From Loktanella sp. IMCC34160 (lineage in GTDB: Bacteria > Pseudomonadota > Alphaproteobacteria > Rhodobacterales > Rhodobacteraceae): DNA of 64,000 bases. The stretch is taken from NCBI RefSeq assembly GCF_004145845.1, contig NZ_SELP01000004.1, forward strand, positions 1 through 64,000, written 5' to 3'. Shown piece by piece: positions 9,201 through 17,240 of this stretch (within the stretch, counting starts at the first letter, position 1; every line of letters starts with the position of its first letter). A program made the position numbers and the translations under genes. The notes below the pieces were generated by a model. That model did no database searches. It had not been told where the DNA came from and saw only the letters and a program-made list of their open reading frames with translations.

Positions 9201-9261
9201 TCGACCCTGTCTTCCTTCATCGGCTTACAGTTCTTCGATCTGAGACTGACCAAGCCGGGCT
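9201..9261 (+). promoter_or_regulatory. conserved 5' leader element of cold-shock gene, copy 1
   Basis: Contains TCGACCCTGTCTTCC followed by CAGTTCTTCGATC, GACTGAC and AGCCG in the same order and near-equal spacing as upstream of the second cold-shock gene (11199-11255). Conservation outside the coding region of two paralogues points to a shared regulatory leader, promoter or RNA structure. Cold-shock mRNAs of this class are known for long structured leaders. Confidence 0.55.
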
Positions 9262-9303
9262 ACCGCACTTCCGCGGGTGGCAAACATATAAGGAAGACAC
9301 ACG

Positions 9304-9510
9304 ATGGCTAATGGCACCGTGAAATGGTTCAACTCCACCAAAGGTTTCGGCTTCATCGAGCCCGAAGGCGGCAGCAAGGACGTGTTCGTGCACATCTCCG
9401 CTGTTGAGCGTTCCGGCATGACCGGTCTGGCCGATGGCGCGAAGGTTACCTTCGACATCGAGTCCGGCCGTGACGGCCGCGAAAGCGCGATCAACCTGGC
9501 GCTGGCCTAA
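9304..9510 (+). CDS. cspA: cold-shock protein
   Basis: 68-residue single cold-shock domain. RNP1-like KGFGFI and RNP2-like DVFVHISAV are intact. It binds single-stranded nucleic acid and acts as RNA chaperone in the cytoplasm. It is about 85% identical by eye to the gene at 11297-11503. An AAGGAAG ribosome site precedes the ATG. A long leader shared with the paralogue and a strong terminator bracket it, so it is a single-gene unit. Confidence 0.95.
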   Translation: MANGTVKWFNSTKGFGFIEPEGGSKDVFVHISAVERSGMTGLADGAKVTFDIESGRDGRESAINLALA

Positions 9511-9540
9511 GCCTTTCCCGAAAGGGAACGGAGAGATTGA

Positions 9541-9569
9541 AAAGGGCGGCCAATGGGCCGCCCTTTTTC
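9541..9569. terminator. strong terminator between csp and trxC
   Basis: 12-bp stem AAAAGGGCGGCC/GGCCGCCCTTTT with a 4-base loop, T run on the plus strand and A run on the left, so usable by both convergent genes. Confidence 0.9.
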
Positions 9570-9570
9570 G

Positions 9571-9996
9571 TTATCCCTGCGAAAACGACACGATGGCCTG
9601 TGCCGGAACCGCGCCCGATTGCCGGTTCACCTCGCGCCCGCCCTTGAATTTGACCATTGTCGGAATGCCGCGAATGCCATAGACCATGCCCGCCTTCTGG
9701 TCGGCCTCGGTGTTCAGTTTCACCAGCCGGGCCTTGCCCTTCAGGGTCGCCGCGGCCTTTGAAAACTCTGGCGCCATCATCCGGCAGGGGCCACACCACG
9801 GAGCCCAAAAATCCACGACCAATGGCACATCGTCGGTCTTGGCGGCCTTTTGCAGGGTCGGCAAGTCGATCTCGACCGCCTTGTCGGTGATCAGTTTTGC
9901 ACCACAGGCCGCGCATTTTGGCCCTGCCGACAGCTTGTCGTCTGGCACCCGGTTCACCTGCCCGCAATCGAAACAGGTCATCTTCAATCCAGCCAT
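9571..9996 (-). CDS. trxC: thioredoxin 2
   Basis: 141 residues. An N-terminal zinc finger with two CxxC pairs (CFDCG and CAACG) is the mark of TrxC; then a thioredoxin domain with active site WCGPC and the cis-proline loop GIRGIPTMVKFKGG. Reduces cytoplasmic protein disulfides, often under oxidative stress. ATG 9996 is preferred to the upstream ATGs because GGAGG lies 5 bases before it. Confidence 0.93.
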   Translation of the reverse strand: MAGLKMTCFDCGQVNRVPDDKLSAGPKCAACGAKLITDKAVEIDLPTLQKAAKTDDVPLVVDFWAPWCGPCRMMAPEFSKAAATLKGKARLVKLNTEADQKAGMVYGIRGIPTMVKFKGGREVNRQSGAVPAQAIVSFSQG

Positions 9997-10057
9997 CCCG
10001 GCCTCCATAACATATCTTGAAAACAAGATATGAATTCACGAATGACCGTTCAAGGCT

Positions 10058-10996
10058 TCAGGCGAATTCGGCCTCTTCGCCGGTGGTGTCGCGGCGCAGG
10101 GCCGGGGCCTTCGCGGTCACGATCAGGGCCTCGACATCCTCGCCCCGATCCTTGCGCAGAACGCGCCGGTCCAGTGTCATCCCGACAAACCCGGCGGTCG
10201 CCAGAAGATCAGACAGGTAGGCCTGACCATGAGCGTATCGGCGGGACGGGCGCAGGACAAATCCGGGGTCCTCTGTCGCCTCTACGGTAAAGGCAAAGGT
10301 TCCGCCCGGCGCCAGGGCCGCCGCAACCCAGCCCATGATCCGTTCAAGCGCGCCGATATAGATGAACACGTCAGCGGCCACGATCAGATCGAATTGCGGT
10401 TGTACCGGGGTCAGCGCCCCGATGTCCTGTTTGTCCAGCCGGTCATAGATCGCTTTGGCCCGCGCCTGTTCCAGCATCCCGGTTGAGATATCCCACCCTT
10501 CCAGCCAGGTGCAGCGGTCCCGGATCGCCGCTCCCATCAACCCGGTGCCGCAGCCAAGGTCCAGCGCCCGGACATAGGGGCCGGGCAGGCAGGCGGCGAG
10601 CTGCTCGGGCCCGGAATAGGCCAGACCGTCGACCAGAGACCGGTCAAAGCCGGGGGCATATTGATCGAACAGCGCCTCTACAAAGGCGGGGGGCATCTGT
10701 TCTGCCACTGGCACGGGGCGCAGCAGGTCGCGGCGCAGCCCGGCACCATGCAGGTCCGCCGGGTCAAGGCGCAGGGCGGTTTCATAGGCGGCAATGGCCT
10801 GTGGCACATCGCCTGCCGCTTCGGCCATTTCGCCCAGACGCATCCAGCCCGCCACCCAGTCCGGGAAGTCGGGAAGGGTTTCGGACATCAGCGCGGCAGC
10901 GGCTGCCGGGTCGCCTTCGGCAAGAAGAGCATCGGCGAACATTAGCCGCCGGTCAGCATTCAGATCGCCGGACGATCCATTCGGAATGGGGGACAT
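10058..10996 (-). CDS. TPR-containing SAM-dependent methyltransferase
   Basis: 312 residues. The first 95 form TPR-like helices (MRLGEMAEAAGDVPQAIAAY is a typical repeat). Residues about 140-260 are a class I methyltransferase with motif I LDLGCGTGLMGAA, then WDISTGML and DLIVAADVFIYIG. Proteins with this fusion are common and poorly defined in alphaproteobacteria; the target (protein, lipid or small molecule) is unknown. Single gene between trxC and the second csp. Confidence 0.82.
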   Translation of the reverse strand: MSPIPNGSSGDLNADRRLMFADALLAEGDPAAAAALMSETLPDFPDWVAGWMRLGEMAEAAGDVPQAIAAYETALRLDPADLHGAGLRRDLLRPVPVAEQMPPAFVEALFDQYAPGFDRSLVDGLAYSGPEQLAACLPGPYVRALDLGCGTGLMGAAIRDRCTWLEGWDISTGMLEQARAKAIYDRLDKQDIGALTPVQPQFDLIVAADVFIYIGALERIMGWVAAALAPGGTFAFTVEATEDPGFVLRPSRRYAHGQAYLSDLLATAGFVGMTLDRRVLRKDRGEDVEALIVTAKAPALRRDTTGEEAEFA

Positions 10997-11198
10997 GAGG
11001 GGCCTGCAAAAAGGGCAAAAGACAGTGACGGTCGGGACAGTCGGTTGTCTAGGACAGGGGCAGGCGCATGGCGCGTTTCGCGAGGCTCACAAGGGGTTTG
11101 AGCGCATATGGCGCTCGCCCCGTTCTCTGTCAAGTTGTGACAAACCCCTTGATACGAATCTGATCTCGCCCCATATCGTTTCCCGCGACGTTACCACT

Positions 11199-11255
11199 AT
11201 CGACCCTGTCTCCGACCAACGGCCTCAGTTCTTCGATCAGCGACTGACGAGCCGA
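11199..11255 (+). promoter_or_regulatory. conserved 5' leader element of cold-shock gene, copy 2
   Basis: TCGACCCTGTCTCC, CAGTTCTTCGATC, GACTGAC and AGCCG recur in the same order as at 9201-9261, about 40-100 bases before the start codon of the cold-shock gene. Confidence 0.55.
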
Positions 11256-11296
11256 CCCGCTGCATCGTGCGAGCGGTTAAACTAAGGAGACTACGG

Positions 11297-11503
11297 ATGG
11301 CTAACGGCACCGTGAAATGGTTCAACACCACCAAAGGCTATGGCTTCATCGCCCCCGAGGGCGGCAGCAAAGACGTGTTCGTGCACATCTCTGCCGTTCA
11401 GCGTTCGGGCCTGGAAGGCCTGGCTGACAACCAGAAAGTGACCTTCGACATCGAAGCCGGCCGTGACGGCCGCGAGTCGGCGGTGAACATTTCTCTCGCC
11501 TGA
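11297..11503 (+). CDS. cspA: cold-shock protein
   Basis: 68-residue cold-shock domain with KGYGFI and DVFVHISAV nucleic-acid-binding motifs. Close paralogue of 9304-9510 (first 10 residues identical). An AAGGAGACT ribosome site lies just before the ATG. The pair of genes shares a leader but is separated by trxC and a methyltransferase on the other strand, so it is a dispersed duplication. Confidence 0.95.
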   Translation: MANGTVKWFNTTKGYGFIAPEGGSKDVFVHISAVQRSGLEGLADNQKVTFDIEAGRDGRESAVNISLA

Positions 11504-11525
11504 TCGCGAAAGACTTGATCTGGGG

Positions 11526-11556
11526 CATGGGTCCGGGGAAACTCGGGCCCATGTTT
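11526..11556 (+). terminator. stem-loop after csp, overlapping next start codon
   Basis: 10-bp stem (11526-11535 with 11544-11553, one wobble) and 8-base loop followed by TTTCGTTTT. The right arm contains the ATG of the next gene, so the hairpin may both end the csp transcript and hide that start codon. Confidence 0.5.
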
Positions 11557-12081
11557 CGTTTTGCCCCCCTGATTGCGGCCGCCTTGCTGGCCACGCCCGC
11601 AGCCGCCCAGACCCTTCCGATCGAGGAAGAGATCGCCTTTGTCACCAAGGTGTTCTCCCGCATTCAGGAACGGTCCTTTGCCTTGAACAAGGAATTGTGC
11701 GGCTACGTCGGCTATAACCGCGCCGGCGAATTGGACATCACCCGGATCATGGAGGGCGAAGAAGCCGCCTGCTATCTTCCCAATTGGCCCGCGGGGATGG
11801 AGGTGATCGCCTCGTTCCACACTCATTCCACCTACAGCCCCGACTACGATTCCGAAGTCCCGTCGTCCATCGACATGGAAACCGACGAAGAAGACGGGAT
11901 CGACGGCTGGGTCGCCACGCCCGGCGGGCGGCTGTGGTATATCGACAGTTCGGAAATGATCGCCTTTCAGGTCTGCGGCATCGGCTGCCTGCCGATGGAC
12001 CCGAATTTCGTGCCCGGCCCGGAGGGCGCGATCAAGCAAAGCTATACCTACCGGGCCATCCTGAAAAGCGAAGCCTACTGA
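11551..12081 (+). CDS. secreted JAB-like (DUF4329-type) putative metalloprotease
   Basis: 176 residues. A signal peptide (first 20, ending ATPAAAQ) sends it to the periplasm. The mature part carries a JAMM-like set: glutamate in NKELCGYVGY, then FHTHSTYS and a distal SSID aspartate, i.e. HxH plus Ser-x-x-Asp with a longer spacer than the classical motif. The family resemblance suggests a zinc hydrolase acting in the periplasm; activity is inferred. A cysteine pair (CGIGC) could form a disulfide. It ends 7 bases inside the convergent tesA gene. Confidence 0.6.
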   Translation: MFRFAPLIAAALLATPAAAQTLPIEEEIAFVTKVFSRIQERSFALNKELCGYVGYNRAGELDITRIMEGEEAACYLPNWPAGMEVIASFHTHSTYSPDYDSEVPSSIDMETDEEDGIDGWVATPGGRLWYIDSSEMIAFQVCGIGCLPMDPNFVPGPEGAIKQSYTYRAILKSEAY

Positions 12082-12767
12082 CCGGCGCGCAGCCCTTCGG
12101 CAAATTCCAGCAGGACCGGTCCCATATGGGCCACGATTTGCACGACCCCTTCGGCGTTCGGGTGCAGCCCGTCGGGCTGAAGATAGGCGGCGCGCGCCTC
12201 GGCCATGTCGCCTTCGGTCAGCAGCCCTTCGAAAAAGGTCGGGTAGAAGGTTGCACCATATTGGGCGGCAAGATCCGGATACATCCCGTCAAAGGCCGCT
12301 TTGTAGTCGGGGCCATAGTTGTTCGACACCTCAAGGCCGACCAGCATGACACTGACGCCCGCCGCCTCGGCCGCCTGTAGAATGCCGTCCAGATTGGCGC
12401 GGCTGACTTCAGGCGCGACGCCACGCAGAAAATCATTGCCCCCCAGCGCCACGATCATCCCATCCACATCCGGCGTCAGGGTCCAGCCGACGCGTGCCAA
12501 CCCGCCCGCCGTCGTGTCGCCCGACACGCCCGCGTTGATCAGCGTGATCCCCGCCCCCTGCGCATCCAGCCAGGCCTGCATCTGCGGCACGAAGCCTTCG
12601 TTAACCGGCAGGCCATAGCCTTGGGTCAGACTGTCCCCAAGCGCAGCGATGGTCAGATCCTCGGCCTGTGCGGCGGCGGCAAGGGGGATGAGCAGAAATG
12701 GAAACTTGCGCAGGCCGCGCGCCGCCCCATATCCAAGAGAGACCACATTTTTGAAGGCCCGTTTCAT
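12075..12767 (-). CDS. tesA: arylesterase / acyl-CoA thioesterase I-like GDSL hydrolase
   Basis: 230 residues with a signal peptide (AAAAQAE cleavage region near 34). SGNH hydrolase blocks are all present: ALGDSLTQGYG (nucleophile Ser), NAGVSGDTTAGGL, ALGGNDFLRG and the C-terminal DGLHPNAEG Asp-His. Hydrolyses aryl and acyl esters in the periplasm. The gene is divergent from the ybbA-like ATPase gene and their start codons share two bases (CATG at 12765-12768), an arrangement also known for tesA/ybbA in enterobacteria. Confidence 0.92.
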   Translation of the reverse strand: MKRAFKNVVSLGYGAARGLRKFPFLLIPLAAAAQAEDLTIAALGDSLTQGYGLPVNEGFVPQMQAWLDAQGAGITLINAGVSGDTTAGGLARVGWTLTPDVDGMIVALGGNDFLRGVAPEVSRANLDGILQAAEAAGVSVMLVGLEVSNNYGPDYKAAFDGMYPDLAAQYGATFYPTFFEGLLTEGDMAEARAAYLQPDGLHPNAEGVVQIVAHMGPVLLEFAEGLRAGQ

Positions 12768-13461
12768 GTCTGACCCCATCCTTTCCCTGACCGATGCCGC
12801 GCTGACCCTGAAGGGCAACGCCGGTCCGGTCGAAATCCTGCATGGCATTTCGCTAGAGGTGAAGGAAGGGGAAAGCCTCGGTCTGATCGGGCCAAGCGGG
12901 TCGGGCAAATCATCGCTCCTCATGCTGATGGGCGGGCTGGAACAGGCCACCGGCGGATCGGTGCGGGCGCTGGGCCATGACCTCACAACCATGTCCGAAG
13001 ACCAGCTTGCCCGGTTTCGCAGGGATAATATGGGGGTGGTGTTCCAGTCTTTCCACCTGATCCCCACCATGACCGCGCTGGAAAACGTGGCGACGCCGCT
13101 GGAACTGGCCGGAGTCACGGATGCGTTTGACCGGGCCGCGGCGGAACTGGCGGCGGTGGGGCTGGCCAACCGGGCCGACCATTACCCAAGCCAGATGTCG
13201 GGCGGCGAACAGCAGCGTGTGGCGCTGGCCCGCGCTGCGGCACCGCGCCCGCGTATCCTTTTGGCAGATGAACCCACCGGCAATCTGGACGAGGCGAACG
13301 GACAGGCGATTGTCGACCTGTTGTTCGGGCTGCGCGACCGGCACGGCGCGTCGCTGGTGATGGTGACCCATTCAAACGAACTGGCCCGGCGCTGTGACCG
13401 GGTGATCCGGCTGCGCGACGGGCGGATCGATACCCAGGATCAGGCGAGGGCCGCCGAATGA
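12766..13461 (+). CDS. ybbA: ABC transporter ATP-binding protein (YbbA/LolD family)
   Basis: 231-residue ATPase of the MacB/LolD class. Walker A GPSGSGKSS, Q-loop VVFQSFHLIPTMTALENV, signature MSGGEQQRVALARA, Walker B ILLADEPTGNLD and switch histidine MVTHSNE. Works with the FtsX-like permease whose ATG overlaps its stop by 4 bases. Such systems are mechanotransmitters and release or move envelope lipids or lipoproteins; the substrate of YbbA-YbbP is not settled. Confidence 0.92.
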   Translation: MSDPILSLTDAALTLKGNAGPVEILHGISLEVKEGESLGLIGPSGSGKSSLLMLMGGLEQATGGSVRALGHDLTTMSEDQLARFRRDNMGVVFQSFHLIPTMTALENVATPLELAGVTDAFDRAAAELAAVGLANRADHYPSQMSGGEQQRVALARAAAPRPRILLADEPTGNLDEANGQAIVDLLFGLRDRHGASLVMVTHSNELARRCDRVIRLRDGRIDTQDQARAAE

Positions 13462-15986
13462 CCCTGCGCCTGTCGGCCCGGCTGGCCCGGCGCGAATTGC
13501 GCGGCGGGTTGCGCGGGTTTCGCATCTTTCTTGCCTGTCTGGCGCTGGGCGTTGCGGCGATTGCCGCCGTGGGCAGCGTCCGCACCGCCATCACCACCGG
13601 GCTTCAGACCGAAGGCGCGGCGCTTTTGGGGGGCGATGCCGAAGCGAATTTTACCTACCGTTTCGCCCGCGACGAGGAACGCGCCTTTCTTGAGAACATT
13701 TCGGACCGGCTGTCCGAGACCGTCGATTTCCGGTCGATGGTCGTCGTCGACCGCGACAGTGGACCGGAACGGGCGCTGACACAGGTGCGCGCGGTGGATG
13801 ACGCCTATCCCTTGGTGGGGGCTGTGCGGCTGGACCCGCCGATGGACCTTGCCGCCGCATTTGCCGGGGCGGACGGGCTGCCCGGCGGCACGATGGAGCG
13901 GGTTCTGGCCGACCGGTTGGGCCTTGCCCCCGGGGACCAGTTCAAGCTGGGCAACCAGACTTTTGTCCTCTCGGCGATCCTGGACCGCTACCCCGATAAC
14001 GCCTCGGCGGGTTTCGGGCTGGGCCCACGCACGTTGGTCCTGACGCGTGACCTTGCGAATTCGGGGCTGATCGCCGAAGGAACGCTGTTCTCCACCGACT
14101 ACCGGCTCGACCTACCCGTTGGCACGGATCTTGCCGCGCTGGAACAGCAGGCCGAAGACCGATTCCGCGATGACGGGATGCGCTGGCGCGACAGCCGCCG
14201 GGGCGCGGGCGGGACCGAACGGTTCGTCGACCGGATCGGGGCCTTCCTGATCCTCGTGGGGTTATCGGGGTTGGCCGTGGGCGGGGTCGGGGTTTCTGCC
14301 GCCGTCCGCGCCTACCTGTCGCGCAAGACCGAAACCATCGCCACGCTAAAGACGCTTGGCGCGACCCGGTCCGTGATCTTTCAGACCTACGCGATCCAGA
14401 TCGGGGTTTTGACAATCCTCGGCGTCGCGCTGGGCCTGATCCTCGGGGCCGGACTGCCGCTCCTGTTCGCGCCCCTGATCCTTGCGCAACTGCCTGTCCC
14501 CGCCGAATTCGCCCTTTACCCCGGCCCGCTGATCGAGGCTGCGTTTTATGGGGTGATGGCGGCGGCGATCTTCACCCTTTGGCCGCTGGCCCGGACCGAG
14601 GACATTCGCGCCGCGACCCTGTTCCGCGATGCGGTGGCGGCGGGGCGGACCCTGCCGCGCTGGCGTTGGGTCTGGCTCACGGTCTTGCTGCTGGCGGTCT
14701 TGCTGGGGGCGGCTGTCTGGTTGTCGGGCACGGCCTTCCTGACGCTCTGGACGGCGGGCGGGATCGCGGGCGCGCTACTGGTACTGGCCTTTACCGCCGT
14801 TCTGGCCCGCATCGTGGCGCGGCGCAGCGGGCGGGCAGCCCGGGGACGGCCCGCGCTGCGGCTGGCGCTGGGCGCGATCGGGGCACGGGGCGGTGAAACG
14901 ACCTCGGTCGTTCTGTCGCTGGGGTTGGGACTGGCGGTGCTTGCCTCGGTCGGGCAGATTGACGGCAACCTGCGTAACGCCTTTGCCGATGAATTGCCCG
15001 CCGTCGCGCCGTCGTATTTCTTCGTCGACATCCAGCCCGACCAGATCGACGGGTTCAAGGCACGGCTTGCCGATGACCCGGCGGTCAGCGATGTGGACGC
15101 GGCCCCGATGCTGCGCGGCATCATCACCCGGATCAACGGCCAACCGGCCGAGGAGGTCGCGGGCGGCCATTGGGTGATCCGGGGTGACCGGGGCGTGACC
15201 TATTCCGCCGGGATTCCCGAAGACACCACCGTGACCGAAGGAAACTGGTGGCCGCGCGATTATGACGGCCCGCCGCTGGTCAGCTTCTCAGCCGAAGAAG
15301 CGGCAGAAATCGGCCTGAGCATCGGCGACACCATTACCGTCAATATCCTTGGCCGCGACATCACCGCAACGATCAGCAGCTTCCGCGAGGTGAATTTCGA
15401 GACCATGGGGATCGGGTTTGTCATGCTGATGAACCCCGGTGCGCTGCAGGGCGCGCCACACAGCTGGATCGCCACCGTCTATTCCGAACCCGAGGCAGAG
15501 GCGGCGATCCTGCGTGACCTTGCCGGGGCCTATCCCAACATCACCGCGATCCGCATCCGCGATGCCATCGGGCAGGTGATGGAACTGGTGCAGGGGATCG
15601 CCGCCGGGGTCCGATATGGGGCGCTGGCCACGCTGGTCACCGGGTTCCTTGTGCTGATCGGCGCGGCGGCCGCGGGCGAACAGGCCCGCACCTACGAGGC
15701 GGCGGTTCTGAAAACCCTTGGCGCCACACGGGCGCGGATCCTGTCGTCCTTTGCCCTGCGGGCGGCCCTATTGGGCGCGGCGGCGGGTGCAGTGGCGCTC
15801 TTTGCCGGGATCGCCGGGGGCTGGGCGGTGATGACCTTTATCATGGAAAGCGATTTCACGGTGATCTGGGGCAACGCGCTCTGGATCGTTGTGGGCGGCA
15901 TCCTTGCCACGATGCTGGCGGGGCTGGGGTTTGCTCTGAGATCCCTTGGCGCGAAACCGGCACAGGTGCTAAGGGCGCGGGAATGA
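13458..15986 (+). CDS. ybbP: ABC transporter permease (YbbP, FtsX-like)
   Basis: 842-residue permease: N-terminal helix, periplasmic domain, FtsX core (about 260-390, GLAVGGVGVSAAVRAYLSRK with KTETIATLKTLGATR coupling region), two extra helices, second periplasmic domain, second FtsX core near the C-terminus (YEAAVLKTLGATRARIL). Ten membrane helices in the family. ATGA overlaps with both the preceding ATPase gene and the following gene make this a tightly coupled operon. Confidence 0.92.
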   Translation: MTLRLSARLARRELRGGLRGFRIFLACLALGVAAIAAVGSVRTAITTGLQTEGAALLGGDAEANFTYRFARDEERAFLENISDRLSETVDFRSMVVVDRDSGPERALTQVRAVDDAYPLVGAVRLDPPMDLAAAFAGADGLPGGTMERVLADRLGLAPGDQFKLGNQTFVLSAILDRYPDNASAGFGLGPRTLVLTRDLANSGLIAEGTLFSTDYRLDLPVGTDLAALEQQAEDRFRDDGMRWRDSRRGAGGTERFVDRIGAFLILVGLSGLAVGGVGVSAAVRAYLSRKTETIATLKTLGATRSVIFQTYAIQIGVLTILGVALGLILGAGLPLLFAPLILAQLPVPAEFALYPGPLIEAAFYGVMAAAIFTLWPLARTEDIRAATLFRDAVAAGRTLPRWRWVWLTVLLLAVLLGAAVWLSGTAFLTLWTAGGIAGALLVLAFTAVLARIVARRSGRAARGRPALRLALGAIGARGGETTSVVLSLGLGLAVLASVGQIDGNLRNAFADELPAVAPSYFFVDIQPDQIDGFKARLADDPAVSDVDAAPMLRGIITRINGQPAEEVAGGHWVIRGDRGVTYSAGIPEDTTVTEGNWWPRDYDGPPLVSFSAEEAAEIGLSIGDTITVNILGRDITATISSFREVNFETMGIGFVMLMNPGALQGAPHSWIATVYSEPEAEAAILRDLAGAYPNITAIRIRDAIGQVMELVQGIAAGVRYGALATLVTGFLVLIGAAAAGEQARTYEAAVLKTLGATRARILSSFALRAALLGAAAGAVALFAGIAGGWAVMTFIMESDFTVIWGNALWIVVGGILATMLAGLGFALRSLGAKPAQVLRARE

Positions 15987-16576
15987 ACGGACACCCACGA
16001 TTCTTCGGCTATGGGTCGCTTGTGAACCTCGCAACCCATGACTACCCCGACGCCCGGCCCGCGCGGCTGCGCGGCTGGCGGCGGGTGTGGCGGCATACCT
16101 CGCTGCGGCCCGCGGCATTCCTGTCGGTCGAACCCTGCGACACGACGGTGATCGACGGGGTGATCGCCGCCGTTCCTGGGGCGGATTGGGCGGCGCTGGA
16201 CCTGCGCGAACGGGCCTATGCCCGGCACGACGTGTCCCATCTGGTCGACCATGACGGGGCCCGGGGGGAAACCGCGGTCTATCAGGTGGAAGAGGGGCAC
16301 CTTGCCGCCCCGACCCTGACCCATCCGGTCTACCTGTCCTATCTGGACGTTGTGGTGCAGGGGTTTCTGCACACGCTGGGGCAGGCGGCGGTTGAACGGT
16401 TCTTTGAAACCACCCACGGCTGGGATGCACCGATCCTGATGGACCGCGCCGCGCCGCGCTATCCCCGGCACCAACGGCTGACGCCCGCCGAGGTCGCGCT
16501 GGTCGATGATTGGCTGCGGCAGATCGGGGCGCGGGTTGTGGAGCCCGACGACAGCCCCCTTGCCCCCGCCGACTGA
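15983..16576 (+). CDS. gamma-glutamylcyclotransferase-like protein
   Basis: 197 residues. The substrate loop FFGYGSLVN at the N-terminus is the hallmark of the GGCT/ChaC/AIG2-like fold. The acidic catalytic residue is probably within the DLRERAYARHDVS region. Enzymes of this fold cleave gamma-glutamyl amines or glutathione to 5-oxoproline. Overlaps the ybbP stop by 4 bases, so it is cotranscribed with that transporter; the functional tie is unclear. Confidence 0.8.
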   Translation: MNGHPRFFGYGSLVNLATHDYPDARPARLRGWRRVWRHTSLRPAAFLSVEPCDTTVIDGVIAAVPGADWAALDLRERAYARHDVSHLVDHDGARGETAVYQVEEGHLAAPTLTHPVYLSYLDVVVQGFLHTLGQAAVERFFETTHGWDAPILMDRAAPRYPRHQRLTPAEVALVDDWLRQIGARVVEPDDSPLAPAD

Positions 16577-16621
16577 ACCGCCGATCCTGCGGGCAAGGAA
16601 TCCCGCCCGAAAGGCCCGCCC

Positions 16622-17005
16622 ATGTCCGACACACCGCCCAAGGCCCCGCCCGTCCTGAAAGTGCCCGCGCGGCCCAATGATGTGAACGTGAACGGCGATA
16701 TCTTCGGCGGTTGGGTCATGTCGCAGATGGACATCGCCGCCGGGATCGTCGCGCGCGAACGGGCCAAGGGCCGGGTCGCCACTGTCGCCGTGGACGCGAT
16801 GCAGTTCATCCGGCCCGTGCGGGTGGGCGATGTTCTGTCGGTCTATGCCACGGTCGAACGGGTCGGTCGCACGTCGATGGGCATCCATATTGAGGCCTGG
16901 GCGCTGCGTCACCTTGCCGGGTTCGAAGAGGAAAAGGTGACCGAAGGCACCTTCACCTTCGTCGCGATCGATGATGGCGGGCGGCCGAGGCCGGTAGAAG
17001 GTTAG
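16622..17005 (+). CDS. acyl-CoA thioesterase (YciA-like hotdog protein)
   Basis: 127-residue single hotdog domain. The motif NVNGDIFGGWVMSQMD carries the catalytic Asp of YciA/BFIT-type thioesterases, followed by VDAMQFIRPVRVGD. Should release free fatty acid and CoA in the cytoplasm. 45 bases after the cyclotransferase gene, likely last in the ybbAP operon. Confidence 0.88.
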   Translation: MSDTPPKAPPVLKVPARPNDVNVNGDIFGGWVMSQMDIAAGIVARERAKGRVATVAVDAMQFIRPVRVGDVLSVYATVERVGRTSMGIHIEAWALRHLAGFEEEKVTEGTFTFVAIDDGGRPRPVEG

Positions 17006-17181
17006 TCGCAAAGCGCGGAAACAAGGCCGAAGGCCGCCCGCGCATCGCCTGCCCGTTCCGGCGGGCTGGCGATCTGGTTGGGGAAGTTCAGACCCCGGAT
17101 CTTTTTCGGGATGCCACGATAAAGCACCCCGTCCGCCCGGTGCATCGCCATCCCACGGGCAGGCGACGCGCGGGCCAACAC
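17002..17181 (-). CDS. possible small protein of unknown function
   Basis: 59-codon frame from GTG 17181 (or ATG at 17151) to TAA, overlapping the thioesterase stop by 4 bases. It has no recognised relative; the centre (LYRGIPKKIRGLNFPNQIAS) looks protein-like and codon use is GC-rich in third position. It lies directly after the ettA terminator, so it would need its own promoter or read-through. Could be a remnant or spurious. Confidence 0.3.
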   Translation of the reverse strand: MLARASPARGMAMHRADGVLYRGIPKKIRGLNFPNQIASPPERAGDARAAFGLVSALCD

Positions 17182-17187
17182 GACGTC

Positions 17188-17216
17188 AAAAGAAAAAGGG
17201 CGGCCACTGGCCGCCC
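17188..17216 (-). terminator. terminator of ettA
   Basis: 8-bp perfect stem (17198-17205 with 17209-17216), 3-base loop and, on the minus strand, a T-rich tail TTTTTCTTTT. It follows the ettA stop by 25 bases. Confidence 0.88.
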
Positions 17217-17240
17217 CTCGTTCCCGAATGATCGATCCGA

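Noticed and set aside
12768-13169. Longer tesA frame reaching into ybbA
   Set aside because: The extra part is antisense to the well-conserved ABC ATPase; the signal peptide begins at 12767.
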